54,308 bases of DNA, from positions 1 to 54,308 of the forward strand of contig CAJLRE010000006.1 of assembly GCA_905208975.1 (NCBI GenBank). The letters are read 5' to 3'. How positions within the stretch are numbered: the first letter of the stretch is position 1; each line of letters begins with the position of its first letter. The notes under the pieces are model-generated. The model was not told the DNA's origin and ran no database searches. It saw only the letters and a program-made list of their open reading frames with translations. Below, in pieces: positions 1 to 7,718 of this stretch. The position numbers were made by a program, and so were the translations under genes. Origin of the DNA: an uncultured Collinsella sp. GTDB lineage: Bacteria; Actinomycetota; Coriobacteriia; Coriobacteriales; Coriobacteriaceae.

Positions 1-1102
1 TGGCGCCGTCGCACACGATACCGCCCACGTTGCCGAGCGTGTTCGAGACCGTCGCACCAATCTGTTCGCGCGTGCCGCCACACAGCCAGGTAATCGCGGC
101 ACCGGCACCGCACGCGGCGCAAATAGCGCCGCAAAACGCCGAGAGCGCACCAATATAGCTCTTGATATGCACGGCGATAAGGTCGGACAGCATCACGGCG
201 CGCACCAGGCGCTCGTTGTCGCAACGCAGGTAGTCGGCATACTCCATAACGGGCAGCGCACAGGTGATGCCCTGGTTGCCCGAGCCGCACACAATGGCGA
301 CCGGCAGCGCACAGCCGTTCATACGGGCATCGGACCCGGCGGCCGCACGGGCACGGGCACGGCAGGCGACGTCGTCGGCACGAGCGCCCAGCAGCGTACG
401 GCCTACCTCGGCGCCCCAAGCGTGCGCCAGGCCCTCGGCGCTTATTGCGCCGTTCAGCTCAATCTGACGTTCAACGGCGGCGCGAGCACCCTCGATGTCG
501 CCGTCCTCGATAAAGTCGATGATGGATTCGATCGACATGGGCGTGTCGGCCTTATCGGCGGCACGCTCGGCCACGACGCGCTCGGCGCAGGCGGCACACT
601 CCCCCGCCGACTTGCCACACACCGGAATACCGTCGAGCGTATGGCACGTAACATTGGTGTGGTGGTCGGTGATCTCGACGACCGCGGTATGGCCCCCGGC
701 AGTGGCAGTTACCTTGATATAGAGGTTAGGCACACCCTCGACAAGCGACACGTCGCAGTAGTCAGCGTCGGCGAGCAGCTCGGTCACGCGAGCGCGGTCT
801 GCATCGTCAACACTCTCGAGCACCTCGAGCGCGCTCTTGGCGTCACCGCCCACGGCACCCAGCACGGCCGCAGCCTCGATACCGTGCATACCGCCCGAGT
901 TGGGCACGGTCACGCTCTTAACGTTCTTAATGATGTTGCCCGAGCAGGCAACGTCCATATGATCGGGTTCGCAACCGAGCGTCTGGCTCGCCAACGCCGC
1001 TGCATAGGCAACGGCAATAGGCTCGGTGCAGCCGAGCGCACAGACAAGCTCGCGGTTCAAAACATCGCAAAACGCGGCATCACGGATGGAATCGGTAGGC
1101 AT
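1..1102 (-). CDS. cyuA: L-cysteine desulfidase / UPF0597 family protein (C-terminus cut by window edge)
   Basis: Reading the minus strand from an ATG at 1102 behind an AGGAGA ribosome-binding site gives an open frame running off the window at position 1, about 367 residues of a family usually near 430. The N-terminus contains CALGCTEPIAVAYAA, which puts a Cys at residue 25. Near the cut end lie CAACGAG and GGIVCDGA, the other two cysteine regions. In the family these cysteines hold the [4Fe-4S] cluster of L-cysteine desulfidase, which breaks cysteine into sulfide, ammonia and pyruvate; distant relatives act on serine. The gene is divergent from rpiB across 271 bp. The substrate is inferred from the family only. 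Confidence 0.8.
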   Translation of the reverse strand, partial: MPTDSIRDAAFCDVLNRELVCALGCTEPIAVAYAAALASQTLGCEPDHMDVACSGNIIKNVKSVTVPNSGGMHGIEAAAVLGAVGGDAKSALEVLESVDDADRARVTELLADADYCDVSLVEGVPNLYIKVTATAGGHTAVVEITDHHTNVTCHTLDGIPVCGKSAGECAACAERVVAERAADKADTPMSIESIIDFIEDGDIEGARAAVERQIELNGAISAEGLAHAWGAEVGRTLLGARADDVACRARARAAAGSDARMNGCALPVAIVCGSGNQGITCALPVMEYADYLRCDNERLVRAVMLSDLIAVHIKSYIGALSAFCGAICAACGAGAAITWLCGGTREQIGATVSNTLGNVGGIVCDGA

Positions 1103-1156
1103 AGGTATCTCCTGCTTGCATAACGGGCTGGACTCTCAAAAAAGTTGGCTCCTTTA

Positions 1157-1176
1157 TTTGATAACAATGCATCAAA
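1157..1176. promoter_or_regulatory. Inverted repeat in the cyuA/rpiB divergent region
   Basis: TTTGAT and ATCAAA form a perfect 6-bp inverted repeat separated by 8 bp, about 55 bp upstream of the cyuA-like start. It lies in the AT-rich part of the divergent intergenic region and could be a repressor or activator site. No convincing -35/-10 pair was found around it, so the role is a guess. Confidence 0.25.
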
Positions 1177-1373
1177 AACCGCAACCATGGTTCCGGCGGA
1201 CGGCGCTCAAGCACAAACTGGCGGCATTCATTCATGAAAAGCGGGTCTTGTTGCCTGCTAAAGCGTTTGATCAAAAAACGCCCGAGCGTTTACACAAAAG
1301 TCGCGCTATCATGCAGTCGAACGCGGTAAACACCTTTAGCATTTGCGCCGCACAGACCAGAGAGGAACCATCC

Positions 1374-1841
1374 ATGAAGATCGGTATCGGTAACGACCAC
1401 GCCGCCGTCGAGCTCAAGAACATCATTTCCGAGCACCTGAAGGAGCGCGGCTGCGAGGTCGTGAACTTTGGCACCGACACCTCCGAGAGCTTTGACTACC
1501 CCATCGCCGGCTACAAGGTGGGTAAGGCCGTTGCCAACGGCGACGTCGACCTGGGCATCCTGATCTGCGGTACCGGCGTCGGGATCAGCCTGGCTGCCAA
1601 CAAGGTCGAGGGCGTACGCGCCGTCGTGTGCTCCGAGCCCTTCAGCGCCAAGCTCTCCCGCATGCACAACAACACCAACGTGCTCGCCTTTGGCGCCCGC
1701 GTCGTTGGCTCCGAGCTCGCCAAGATGATCGTCGACGAGTGGCTCGACGCCGAGTTTGAGGGCGGCCGTCACGAGCGTCGCGTCAACCTCCTCAACGAGA
1801 TCGACCAGACCCGCGGTCTCAAGGTCGTCGACGAGGCCTAA
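1374..1841 (+). CDS. rpiB: Ribose-5-phosphate isomerase B
   Basis: 155-residue RpiB/LacAB family enzyme interconverting ribose 5-phosphate and ribulose 5-phosphate in the non-oxidative pentose phosphate pathway. The N-terminus has GIGNDHAA (D8, H9), CGTGVGIS gives the catalytic-base Cys65 and phosphate loop, MHNNTNVL follows at 97-104, and GRHERRV at 131-137 supplies the C-terminal phosphate-binding arginines. Length is typical. The ATG at 1374 was chosen because AGAGGA sits 8 bases upstream and homology begins there; the open frame further upstream has no support. A strong terminator follows, so it is probably monocistronic. Confidence 0.95.
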   Translation: MKIGIGNDHAAVELKNIISEHLKERGCEVVNFGTDTSESFDYPIAGYKVGKAVANGDVDLGILICGTGVGISLAANKVEGVRAVVCSEPFSAKLSRMHNNTNVLAFGARVVGSELAKMIVDEWLDAEFEGGRHERRVNLLNEIDQTRGLKVVDEA

Positions 1842-1869
1842 AGACTTACAACGCCATACGCTAGCGACA

Positions 1870-1913
1870 GCCCCCGCCTGGAATGCACGCACATTCCAGG
1901 CGGGGGCTCTTTA
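1870..1913 (+). terminator. Rho-independent terminator of rpiB
   Basis: A perfect 16-bp GC-rich stem (arms 1870-1885 and 1892-1907) with a 6-base loop, followed by TCTTTAG. It lies 28 bp after the rpiB stop. Confidence 0.85.
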
Positions 1914-1945
1914 GTAGATTTCTAGGCATGTCTCAAAAATCTACT
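1913..1945. repeat. AGTAGATTT palindromic element, copy 1
   Basis: AGTAGATTT (1913-1921) pairs with AAATCTACT (1937-1945) around a 15-base centre. The same element occurs inverted at 22190-22222, matching at about 29 of 33 positions including the unpaired centre. It lies between the rpiB and ndk terminators, which converge here. Conservation of the loop points to a dispersed repeat rather than a chance hairpin. Confidence 0.7.
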
Positions 1946-1949
1946 GGAA

Positions 1950-1986
1950 TATAAAAGGGCGCCGCGGATGGAGTTCCGCGGCGCCC
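1950..1986 (-). terminator. Rho-independent terminator of ndk
   Basis: A 12-bp GC-rich stem (1957-1968 with 1975-1986) followed on the minus strand by CTTTTATAT. It begins 39 bp after the ndk stop codon. Confidence 0.85.
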
Positions 1987-2024
1987 AAGCCACACGCTAA
2001 CAGCTTTAAGGAGTCAAAGCTGGT

Positions 2025-2429
2025 TTAGCCAAAGAAGCGCTTGATCTCGATCTCGGCGTTCTCCAGGCAGTCGGAGCCGTGAATCACGTTGGCGTTGACA
2101 TCGACGGCGAAGTCGCCGCGGATGGTGCCGGGCGCAGCATCAAGCGGGTTGGTAGCGCCCATAAGGGTGCGCATCTTGGAAACAGCGGAGAGACCGGAAA
2201 CGACCATCTTGACGACCGGACCGCTCGTCATAAAGTCGCAGAGACCGCCAAAGAAGGACTTGTCGGCCAGATGGGCGTAGTGCTCTTCGACGGTAGCGCG
2301 CTCGAGCGTGGTCATCTCCATGCGCTCGATGACAAGGCCGCTACGCTCAATACGAGCAACGATCTCGCCGATCTTGCGATCGCGCACCGCGTCGGGCTTA
2401 ATCATGATGAAGGTCTTCTCGATAGCCAT
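2025..2429 (-). CDS. ndk: Nucleoside diphosphate kinase
   Basis: 134-residue NDK that moves the gamma phosphate from ATP to NDPs through a phosphohistidine. Visible residues: Lys11 in IMIKPDAV, Tyr51, GATNP at 91-95, GTIRGDF at 101-107 and catalytic His117 in NVIHGSD. Length is normal for bacterial NDK. The start is the ATG at 2429 (MAIEKTF), where homology begins and which has AAAGG upstream; an in-frame extension to 2471 has no ribosome-binding site. It appears to be transcribed alone, with its own terminator. Confidence 0.97.
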   Translation of the reverse strand: MAIEKTFIMIKPDAVRDRKIGEIVARIERSGLVIERMEMTTLERATVEEHYAHLADKSFFGGLCDFMTSGPVVKMVVSGLSAVSKMRTLMGATNPLDAAPGTIRGDFAVDVNANVIHGSDCLENAEIEIKRFFG

Positions 2430-2813
2430 AAGGTAGCCTTTCAAGTAGGTTCGCGCGTGCCCAAGTCCCATTCCGGCACCCGCCTGGACTGCATCGTAAC
2501 AGAGTTTTAGCTGCAGTTAAACAAAAAGCTGTTTATTGAAACGCTGCAATTTATTAAAGCGCTCCATATGTGTCACTTCTGTTTCGAAGCCCGATTAGAG
2601 TACCATCCGACCGCTCATCAACCACATCGAACAGAGCGGGCGGTCGGTTGCCACCCGCGAACGTACCCCCTTCACAACCTGCCCAAAGGTCCTACAGAAG
2701 TTCTCGACAAGCCCCTCCCCCATAGCAGCAAAATAGGGGCGCCCGCATCAGCAGACGCCCGTAAAGCAAAAACGATTTATCAATAAATGGACAATACGTC
2801 TTCAGCCAAACCT
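2430..2813. other. Intergenic region between argH and ndk
   Basis: 384 bp without a convincing gene. The part nearest ndk is AT-rich and probably holds its promoter; TACGAT is a possible -10 but no good -35 accompanies it. Positions 2607-2647 hold an interrupted inverted repeat (CCGACCGCTC with GAGCGGGCGGTCGG) with no T-run on either side. The argH terminator is at 2731-2760. A 72-codon open frame starting at 2568 has no ribosome-binding site and an unnatural composition. Confidence 0.6.
2731..2760 (-). terminator. Terminator of argH
   Basis: A 10-bp stem with two G-U pairs (2751-2760 with 2737-2746) and a 4-base loop, followed on the minus strand by CTATTTTGC. Confidence 0.7.
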
Positions 2814-4244
2814 CTACTTTGCCCCGTGACCCATCTCGACAACCTTGGTCAGCGATCCAAACACGCCCTCGTCGGCCACGAGCTGCGCCTCGGCACGCAG
2901 CAGCTGCACGGCAACGGCGGCAGGAGCGGTGCCGCCCTCGGTCGTGCGCGCGGCAACGATCGACGGGATGTCGAGTGCCTCGGTAATATCGCGCTCAAAG
3001 AGCGGGCTTGCCTCCTGGAACACCTCAAACGGCAGGTCCTCAAGATTGCAGCCGCGCTTCTCACACATCAGGACCAGATGGCCCACCACGGCATGCGCCT
3101 CACGGAACGGCAGGCCACGCTTGGCCAGGTAATCGGCAACATCGGTGGCGGCAAGATGACCCACACCGCACTCGCGCGCCATGGCATCCTCGTTGACGGT
3201 CCAAGTCGAAATCATACCGGCCATAACCGACAGGCACTGCATGAGCGTGTGGGCGGTATCGAGCGCGCCCTCCTTGTCCTCCTGCAAGTCCTTGTTATAG
3301 GCCAGCGGCAGGCCCTTCATGGTCACAAGCAGCTGCACCAGGTTGCCATACACACGGCCGCTCTTGCCGCGGATAAGCTCGGCAAAGTCGGGGTTCTTCT
3401 TCTGCGGCATGATGGACGAGCCGGTGGAGTACGAGTCAGAAAGCGTAATAAAGCCAAACTCGGAGCTCGACCACAACACGATCTCCTCGGAAAGACGCGA
3501 CAGGTGCATGGCCATGACGGAGCCGGCGTAATGCAGATCGAGCAGGAAATCACGGTCGGAAACCGCATCGAGCGAGTTGGGAATCACACCCGCAAAGCCA
3601 AGCTCGGCAGCCGTCATCTGGCGATCGAGCGGATAGCTCGTACCGGCAAGCGCGGCAGCACCCAGCGGGCAGTTGTCGGCGGCATCAAAGGCGGCCTTCA
3701 GGCGCGTAAAGTCGCGCGCGAACATCCAGGAATACGCCAGCAGATGATGTGACAGCAGCACGGGCTGAGCGTGCTGCATATGCGTGTAGCCCGGAAGAAT
3801 CACCTTGTCGTACTTCTTGGCCGCATCCACCAGCACATGGCGCAGCTCAAGATTGGCCTCCATGAGCTCCTTGGCCAGCGCCTTGACGCCCAGGCGCGTA
3901 TCGGTCGCCACCTGGTCGTTGCGCGAACGCCCAGTATGCAAGCGCTTGCCAGCCTCGCCGATACGACGCGTCAGCTCGCTTTCGATGGACATATGAATGT
4001 CCTCGTCGTTGATATCAAAGGTGAAGTTGCCGGCATCGATATCCTGTTCGATTCCGGTCAGGCCCTCGGCAATCGCCTGCTCGTCCTCGGCGCTGATAAT
4101 GCCCTGGGCCGCCAGCATCTTGGCATGTGCCTTAGATCCGGCGATATCCTGCTTATAGAGATGTTTGTCAACCGGCAGCGACGCGCCAAACTCCTGCGTG
4201 ACCTCGGCCACGCCTGCCTCAAAACGACCGCCCCAAAGAGCCAT
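2814..4244 (-). CDS. argH: Argininosuccinate lyase
   Basis: 476-residue lyase of the fumarase/aspartase superfamily; it splits argininosuccinate into arginine and fumarate, the last step of arginine synthesis. HTGRSRNDQ is at 103-111, the THMQHAQP histidine segment at 154-161 and the superfamily signature GSSIMPQKKNPD at 275-286. The ATG at 4244 has GAAAGGGGA upstream and begins MALWGGRFE, the usual N-terminus. argG lies upstream on the same strand, separated by a hairpin and a 56-residue small ORF. Confidence 0.97.
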   Translation of the reverse strand: MALWGGRFEAGVAEVTQEFGASLPVDKHLYKQDIAGSKAHAKMLAAQGIISAEDEQAIAEGLTGIEQDIDAGNFTFDINDEDIHMSIESELTRRIGEAGKRLHTGRSRNDQVATDTRLGVKALAKELMEANLELRHVLVDAAKKYDKVILPGYTHMQHAQPVLLSHHLLAYSWMFARDFTRLKAAFDAADNCPLGAAALAGTSYPLDRQMTAAELGFAGVIPNSLDAVSDRDFLLDLHYAGSVMAMHLSRLSEEIVLWSSSEFGFITLSDSYSTGSSIMPQKKNPDFAELIRGKSGRVYGNLVQLLVTMKGLPLAYNKDLQEDKEGALDTAHTLMQCLSVMAGMISTWTVNEDAMARECGVGHLAATDVADYLAKRGLPFREAHAVVGHLVLMCEKRGCNLEDLPFEVFQEASPLFERDITEALDIPSIVAARTTEGGTAPAAVAVQLLRAEAQLVADEGVFGSLTKVVEMGHGAK

Positions 4245-4362
4245 GGAACCGTCCCCTTTCATCAAATCCCAAAACAAGCGCCCAAAGCAATGCGCCCTGT
4301 CGCTAAAGCGATTTCTCAACCGCTAGTTTTGCATATTCCCCACCATGTGCGAGGCCATATAG

Positions 4363-4533
4363 CTAATTTGCAAAGAAGTGACGCGCCATGCACTTGGCGC
4401 CCAACGTCTCCCTCCGAATGTTGCCCTGCGAACCATCGATCCAGGCCTTCAGGCTCACAGGAACGTCCTCGACCTTTGCAGCATCGAACTCGGGCGCGAG
4501 GGCAAGTAAGGCATGCGCGATAGCGTTGAACAT
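4363..4533 (-). CDS. Small protein of unknown function (56 residues)
   Basis: A short frame between argG and argH, same strand. It starts with ATG at 4533 behind GAGGAG with good spacing and ends in TAG at 4363. The product begins MFNAIAHALLALAPEF, likely an amphipathic or weakly hydrophobic helix, followed by a charged region with RRETLGAKCMARHFF near the end. Codon use looks like the neighbours. Placement suggests co-regulation with arginine genes, but no family is recognised and the role is unknown. It could be a leader or small accessory protein. Confidence 0.5.
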   Translation of the reverse strand: MFNAIAHALLALAPEFDAAKVEDVPVSLKAWIDGSQGNIRRETLGAKCMARHFFAN

Positions 4534-4583
4534 AATGGATACTCCTCATATATATAGGCACAGAGCCGCCAAATTGATAGAAG

Positions 4584-4613
4584 GAGCCCCGCCGGACAAC
4601 CCCGGCGGGGCTC
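4584..4613 (-). terminator. Hairpin downstream of argG
   Basis: A perfect 12-bp stem (4584-4595 with 4602-4613) with a 6-base loop. On the minus strand it is followed by CTTCTATC, a weak T-tract, so it may reduce rather than stop read-through from argG into the small ORF and argH. Confidence 0.55.
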
Positions 4614-4766
4614 GGACTCAGCCGTAGACGCGGCATCATTTATGCGGGCGGAACGTAGGGGCCACCGATGTTAAGAAGTGTCAGCAAGCATAACGAAAGG
4701 TAGGGACCCCGTGCGCCCGTTATGTATCACGCGGATGGGCCGCGCGGATACCAAGGGAAGGAGGCG

Positions 4767-5993
4767 CTAGGCCTGGGCGGCAGCGGAGCTGGGACCCTGG
4801 ACCTTTGCCCACGTCTTGAGCGACAGCGTATCGATCTCGATAAAGCCGGCGCTGGCCTTCTCGTCAAACGTGGTGTCGCGGTCGTAGGTAGCCAGACCGT
4901 AGTCATACAGGCTAAACGGGCTCTTGCGACCGACGACATGGCAGTTGCCCTTAAAGAACTTCAGACGGACGGTACCGGTCACGAACTTCTGGGTATCGGC
5001 CATAAAGGCATCGAGCGCGTTCTTGAGCGGGCTGTACCACTGGCCGTTGTACACGGCGGTGGCCCAATCCTGCTCGAGCTTGATCTTGGTCTTGAGCAGG
5101 TCGCCCTCGACGCAAATGTCCTCAAGTGCCTTGTGGGCGGTGATGAGCGTCAGGGCGCCGGGAACCTCATAGCACTCACGGCTCTTGAGGCCCACCAGAC
5201 GATCCTCGACCAGGTCGAGACGGCCAAAGCCGTTGTCACCAGAGATCTTGTTGAGGGCGATGACGATCTCGGAGAGTTTCATCTTCTTGCCATCGACGGC
5301 GACGGGCTTGCCCGCCTCAAACTCAATCTCGGTGTAGGTCGGGGTGTCCGGCGTGTCCTCGGGGTTCTTGGTCATAACCCAGGCGTCGTCGAGCGGCTCG
5401 TTCCAGGGATCCTCCAGGTGACCGCACTCGATGGCGCGACCCCACAGGTTGTCGTCGATGGAATAGGGGTTGTCGTTGGCGCCCTCGGGAACCGGCACGT
5501 TGTGGGCGTGAGCATAGGCAACCTCATCGGGACGGCACTTCAGATCCCACTCGCGAACCGGGGCGATAACCTTAAGCTCGGGGTCGAGGGCCTTGACGGC
5601 AGCCTCAAAACGAACCTGGTCGTTACCCTTGCCGGTGCAGCCGTGGGCGACGTAGGTCGCGCCAAACTCGTGAGCGACCTCGACAAGCTTCTTGGCGAGC
5701 AGCGGGCGAGACAGCGCGGAGAGCAGCGGGTACTTGTTCTCGTACATGGAGTTTGCGGCGATGGCCTTAGTCAGGAACTCATCGGAGAACTCGTCGCGCA
5801 GGTCGAGCACCTGGCAATCGAGAACGCCCAGGTCAAGCGCCTTCTGCTTCTTGGCATCCAAGCCGGTCTCCTCCTGGCCCACGTTGCCGCAGACGCAAAC
5901 GACATCGAGATTCTTCTCGTCCTGGAGCCACTTGACACATACGGATGTATCAAGACCACCGGAATATGCGAGAACGACTTTTTCCTTGCTCAT
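4767..5993 (-). CDS. argG: Argininosuccinate synthase
   Basis: 408-residue enzyme condensing citrulline and aspartate with ATP. The N-type pyrophosphatase loop AYSGGLDTS is at 9-17 and HGCTGKGNDQVRFE at 117-130. The ATG at 5993 (MSKEKVVLAY) has AAAGGA 8 bases upstream; an extension to 6044 has no ribosome-binding site. With argH it makes up the citrulline-to-arginine half of the pathway. A cytoplasmic homotetramer in the family. Confidence 0.97.
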   Translation of the reverse strand: MSKEKVVLAYSGGLDTSVCVKWLQDEKNLDVVCVCGNVGQEETGLDAKKQKALDLGVLDCQVLDLRDEFSDEFLTKAIAANSMYENKYPLLSALSRPLLAKKLVEVAHEFGATYVAHGCTGKGNDQVRFEAAVKALDPELKVIAPVREWDLKCRPDEVAYAHAHNVPVPEGANDNPYSIDDNLWGRAIECGHLEDPWNEPLDDAWVMTKNPEDTPDTPTYTEIEFEAGKPVAVDGKKMKLSEIVIALNKISGDNGFGRLDLVEDRLVGLKSRECYEVPGALTLITAHKALEDICVEGDLLKTKIKLEQDWATAVYNGQWYSPLKNALDAFMADTQKFVTGTVRLKFFKGNCHVVGRKSPFSLYDYGLATYDRDTTFDEKASAGFIEIDTLSLKTWAKVQGPSSAAAQA

Positions 5994-6547
5994 GGCTGTT
6001 TCCTTTCGCCCTTGGTAGCTAGTTAGAACATCGGTCAGTTGCAAGTCATTTCGAGGTCAAAAAACCGTGCAATATCAGGTTAAATAGCAAAAAGCAGCAC
6101 AGCATGCCCTAGAAACATGCGTTTATATCGTGCTAAAACCCAACGACCTCAAAATGACTCTGTTGGGGCATTTCACCCCATACGAACAGAGACGATTGTT
6201 ATCGTCGTCGGGAAATTGCGCGCTGGCGTCGGATGGCATTATCTGCAGTGGTGATGATCTTTACGAACTGCATCTGCCTCTCCTTTCACCTATCGCCGGG
6301 CGCAATTCTAATATCGTAAACGGTACCTTTTCTTCGGTAAGCGGTTGTATTTCCGTCTCCGTTTTCGATGGTCGCTATATTACGCTAAAGTGCCCGCAGC
6401 ACAAGCGACAAATTCAAATTTCTGAAAAGTTTTTTCATTACTTTGTGAAGCGTGGTGCAAATACGCTCCGTTCCTGCGACAATACGCTCAGTTACTGGTT
6501 GATGGTTATAACGTCTGAAACAATTTCGAAACGAAAGGCGCGCTTTT
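5994..6547. other. Divergent intergenic region between argG and the HAD gene
   Basis: 554 bp of clearly lower GC than the surroundings. The part next to argG is AT-rich and must hold the argG promoter, but no -35/-10 pair stands out and no clear ArgR box was found. The rest contains an open frame of uncertain status (6130-6588). TATAAC near 6508 is a possible -10 for the HAD gene. Confidence 0.5.
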
Positions 6548-6588
6548 ATGCAAACTTACGAATCGGACACCAATATCGGAAGCATTAA
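6130..6588 (+). CDS. Doubtful orphan ORF in an AT-rich segment (152 residues)
   Basis: A GTG-initiated frame overlapping the well-supported HAD start at 6548 by 41 bp. No ribosome-binding site precedes the GTG or the internal ATG near 6154. The translation is serine-rich and has no recognisable domain, yet the length without a stop is notable for this base composition. It could be a decayed or transferred gene, or chance. Treat it as unproven. Confidence 0.2.
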   Translation: MLKPNDLKMTLLGHFTPYEQRRLLSSSGNCALASDGIICSGDDLYELHLPLLSPIAGRNSNIVNGTFSSVSGCISVSVFDGRYITLKCPQHKRQIQISEKFFHYFVKRGANTLRSCDNTLSYWLMVITSETISKRKARFYANLRIGHQYRKH

Positions 6589-7375
6589 GATTCTCGCCGT
6601 CGACATGGACAAGACGCTGCTCACCGACAAGCGCGTGTTGCCGCAGGGTCTTGATGAGCGCCTGGACAAGCTCGCCGACGCAGGCATCGTATTCTGCCCC
6701 GCCAGCGGACGGCCTGCCCCCAAGCTCGAGGAAATGTTCGAGAGCATTAAGAACCGCCTTGCTTTTTGTCCCGACAACGGAGCCTGCGTCATCTATCGCG
6801 GCAGCTATATCTATAAGAGCAACATCGATGTGGCGCTGTATCAGCAGGTGCTCGCCCGTGCCTCGGAGGACCCGCGTGCCGTTCCCGTCTTGTGCTGCTA
6901 CGACGAGTTCTATGTGCTCGCCCGCGACCATCAGTACCACGACGAGATCAGCGTGTACTACAACACGATCAACTACGTCGATAGCTTTGAGGGCCTTGAT
7001 ATCGAGTCCAACAAGATTTCGATCTTCTTCCCCGCCTACGATGCCGAGCCTGCGTTTCGCGAGAACTACAGCCCCGAGTTCTCGGACAAGCTCTACGTCA
7101 CCAACGCCGGGCGCGAGTGGATAGACTTTATGAACCTGGGCGTCGACAAGGGGTCGGGCGTCGCGCACCTGTGCGAGCAGCTGGGCATTGATATCGCTGA
7201 TGCCGCCGCCGTGGGTGATACGTACAACGACATCCCCATGCTGGAGCGCGTCGGGCATAGCTTTATCGTGGATAATGCCGAGGAGCACATGAACGCGCAC
7301 GCCAAATGGCGCATTCCGAGCAACAACGACGGGGGCGTACTGACGCTCATCGACGCCATCCTGGCGGCTCGGTAG
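6548..7375 (+). CDS. Cof-type HAD-IIB family phosphatase
   Basis: 275-residue haloacid dehalogenase-type hydrolase. Motif I is DMDKT (19-23, with nucleophile Asp19 and acid/base Asp21), motif II SGR (53-55), motif III Lys201 in GVDKGSG, and motif IV GDTYNDIPML (223-232). The type IIB cap lies between motifs II and III. Such enzymes remove phosphate from sugar phosphates or small cofactors; the substrate here cannot be told. The ATG at 6548 follows AACGAAAGGCG, a good ribosome-binding site. A terminator follows at 7442. Confidence 0.9.
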   Translation: MQTYESDTNIGSIKILAVDMDKTLLTDKRVLPQGLDERLDKLADAGIVFCPASGRPAPKLEEMFESIKNRLAFCPDNGACVIYRGSYIYKSNIDVALYQQVLARASEDPRAVPVLCCYDEFYVLARDHQYHDEISVYYNTINYVDSFEGLDIESNKISIFFPAYDAEPAFRENYSPEFSDKLYVTNAGREWIDFMNLGVDKGSGVAHLCEQLGIDIADAAAVGDTYNDIPMLERVGHSFIVDNAEEHMNAHAKWRIPSNNDGGVLTLIDAILAAR

Positions 7376-7385
7376 CCGTCCCATC

Positions 7386-7514
7386 GGGCCTGACCGGGCG
7401 GCACGGGATAACTTTTCGCTCGGTCAGGTCCTGCGCAAGACGAAAGCCACATTAAGTGGCTTTCTTTGCGTGCGGAATCTACGAAAAGTTAACCCGTGCC
7501 GCCCGGCCAGGCCC
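7386..7514. repeat. Long inverted repeat (33-bp arms) enclosing a hairpin
   Basis: Arms at 7386-7418 and 7482-7514 are reverse complements at 31 of 33 positions. The outer parts are GC-rich and the inner ends are TAACTTTTCG-like. The 63-bp interior holds the terminator hairpin at 7442-7464. A similar design (28-bp arms ending in CTTTC) occurs at 21401-21484. It may be a non-autonomous repeat or a transcript-end structure. Confidence 0.75.
7442..7468 (+). terminator. Terminator after the HAD phosphatase
   Basis: GAAAGCCAC (7442-7450) pairs perfectly with GTGGCTTTC (7456-7464) around a 5-base loop, followed by TTTG. Confidence 0.7.
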
Positions 7515-7581
7515 TAGGTTTACTTTCCTGCCGCCAAGATGGCGTCTTGAGTGTCTAGATACTTAGCTGAAATGATTTGAG

Positions 7582-7624
7582 CAGAGGGGAGCTCCTTGTT
7601 GGGAGGGGCTCCCCTCTGTTTTGG
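7582..7624 (+). terminator. Second plus-strand terminator-like hairpin
   Basis: CAGAGGGGAGC pairs with GCTCCCCTCTG across a 15-base loop and is followed by TTTTGG. Confidence 0.6.
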
Positions 7625-7718
7625 TTACTGTGGGACAAATTAATCAGTAGTGTTTGTCCCAAATCTTAAGTATGTGGGGGCTTGCGTCTTGGGCGAGCTT
7701 GCCTTATGGAGTGCTTCC

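Larger units (their letters stand above)
7376..7718. other. Convergent intergenic region between the HAD gene and polA
   Basis: 343 bp without a gene. It holds the long inverted repeat with its inner terminator, a second hairpin (7582-7592 with 7608-7618) followed by TTTTGG on the plus strand, and a third small repeat (GGGACAAA at 7632-7639 with TTTGTCCC at 7653-7660). Two plus-strand terminator-like hairpins 140 bp apart are more than one gene needs, so a short transcript between them is possible, though no promoter was identified. Confidence 0.55.

Noticed and set aside
2568..2786. 72-codon plus-strand frame between argH and ndk
   Set aside because: No ribosome-binding site, His/Pro-rich composition, and overlap with the argH terminator.
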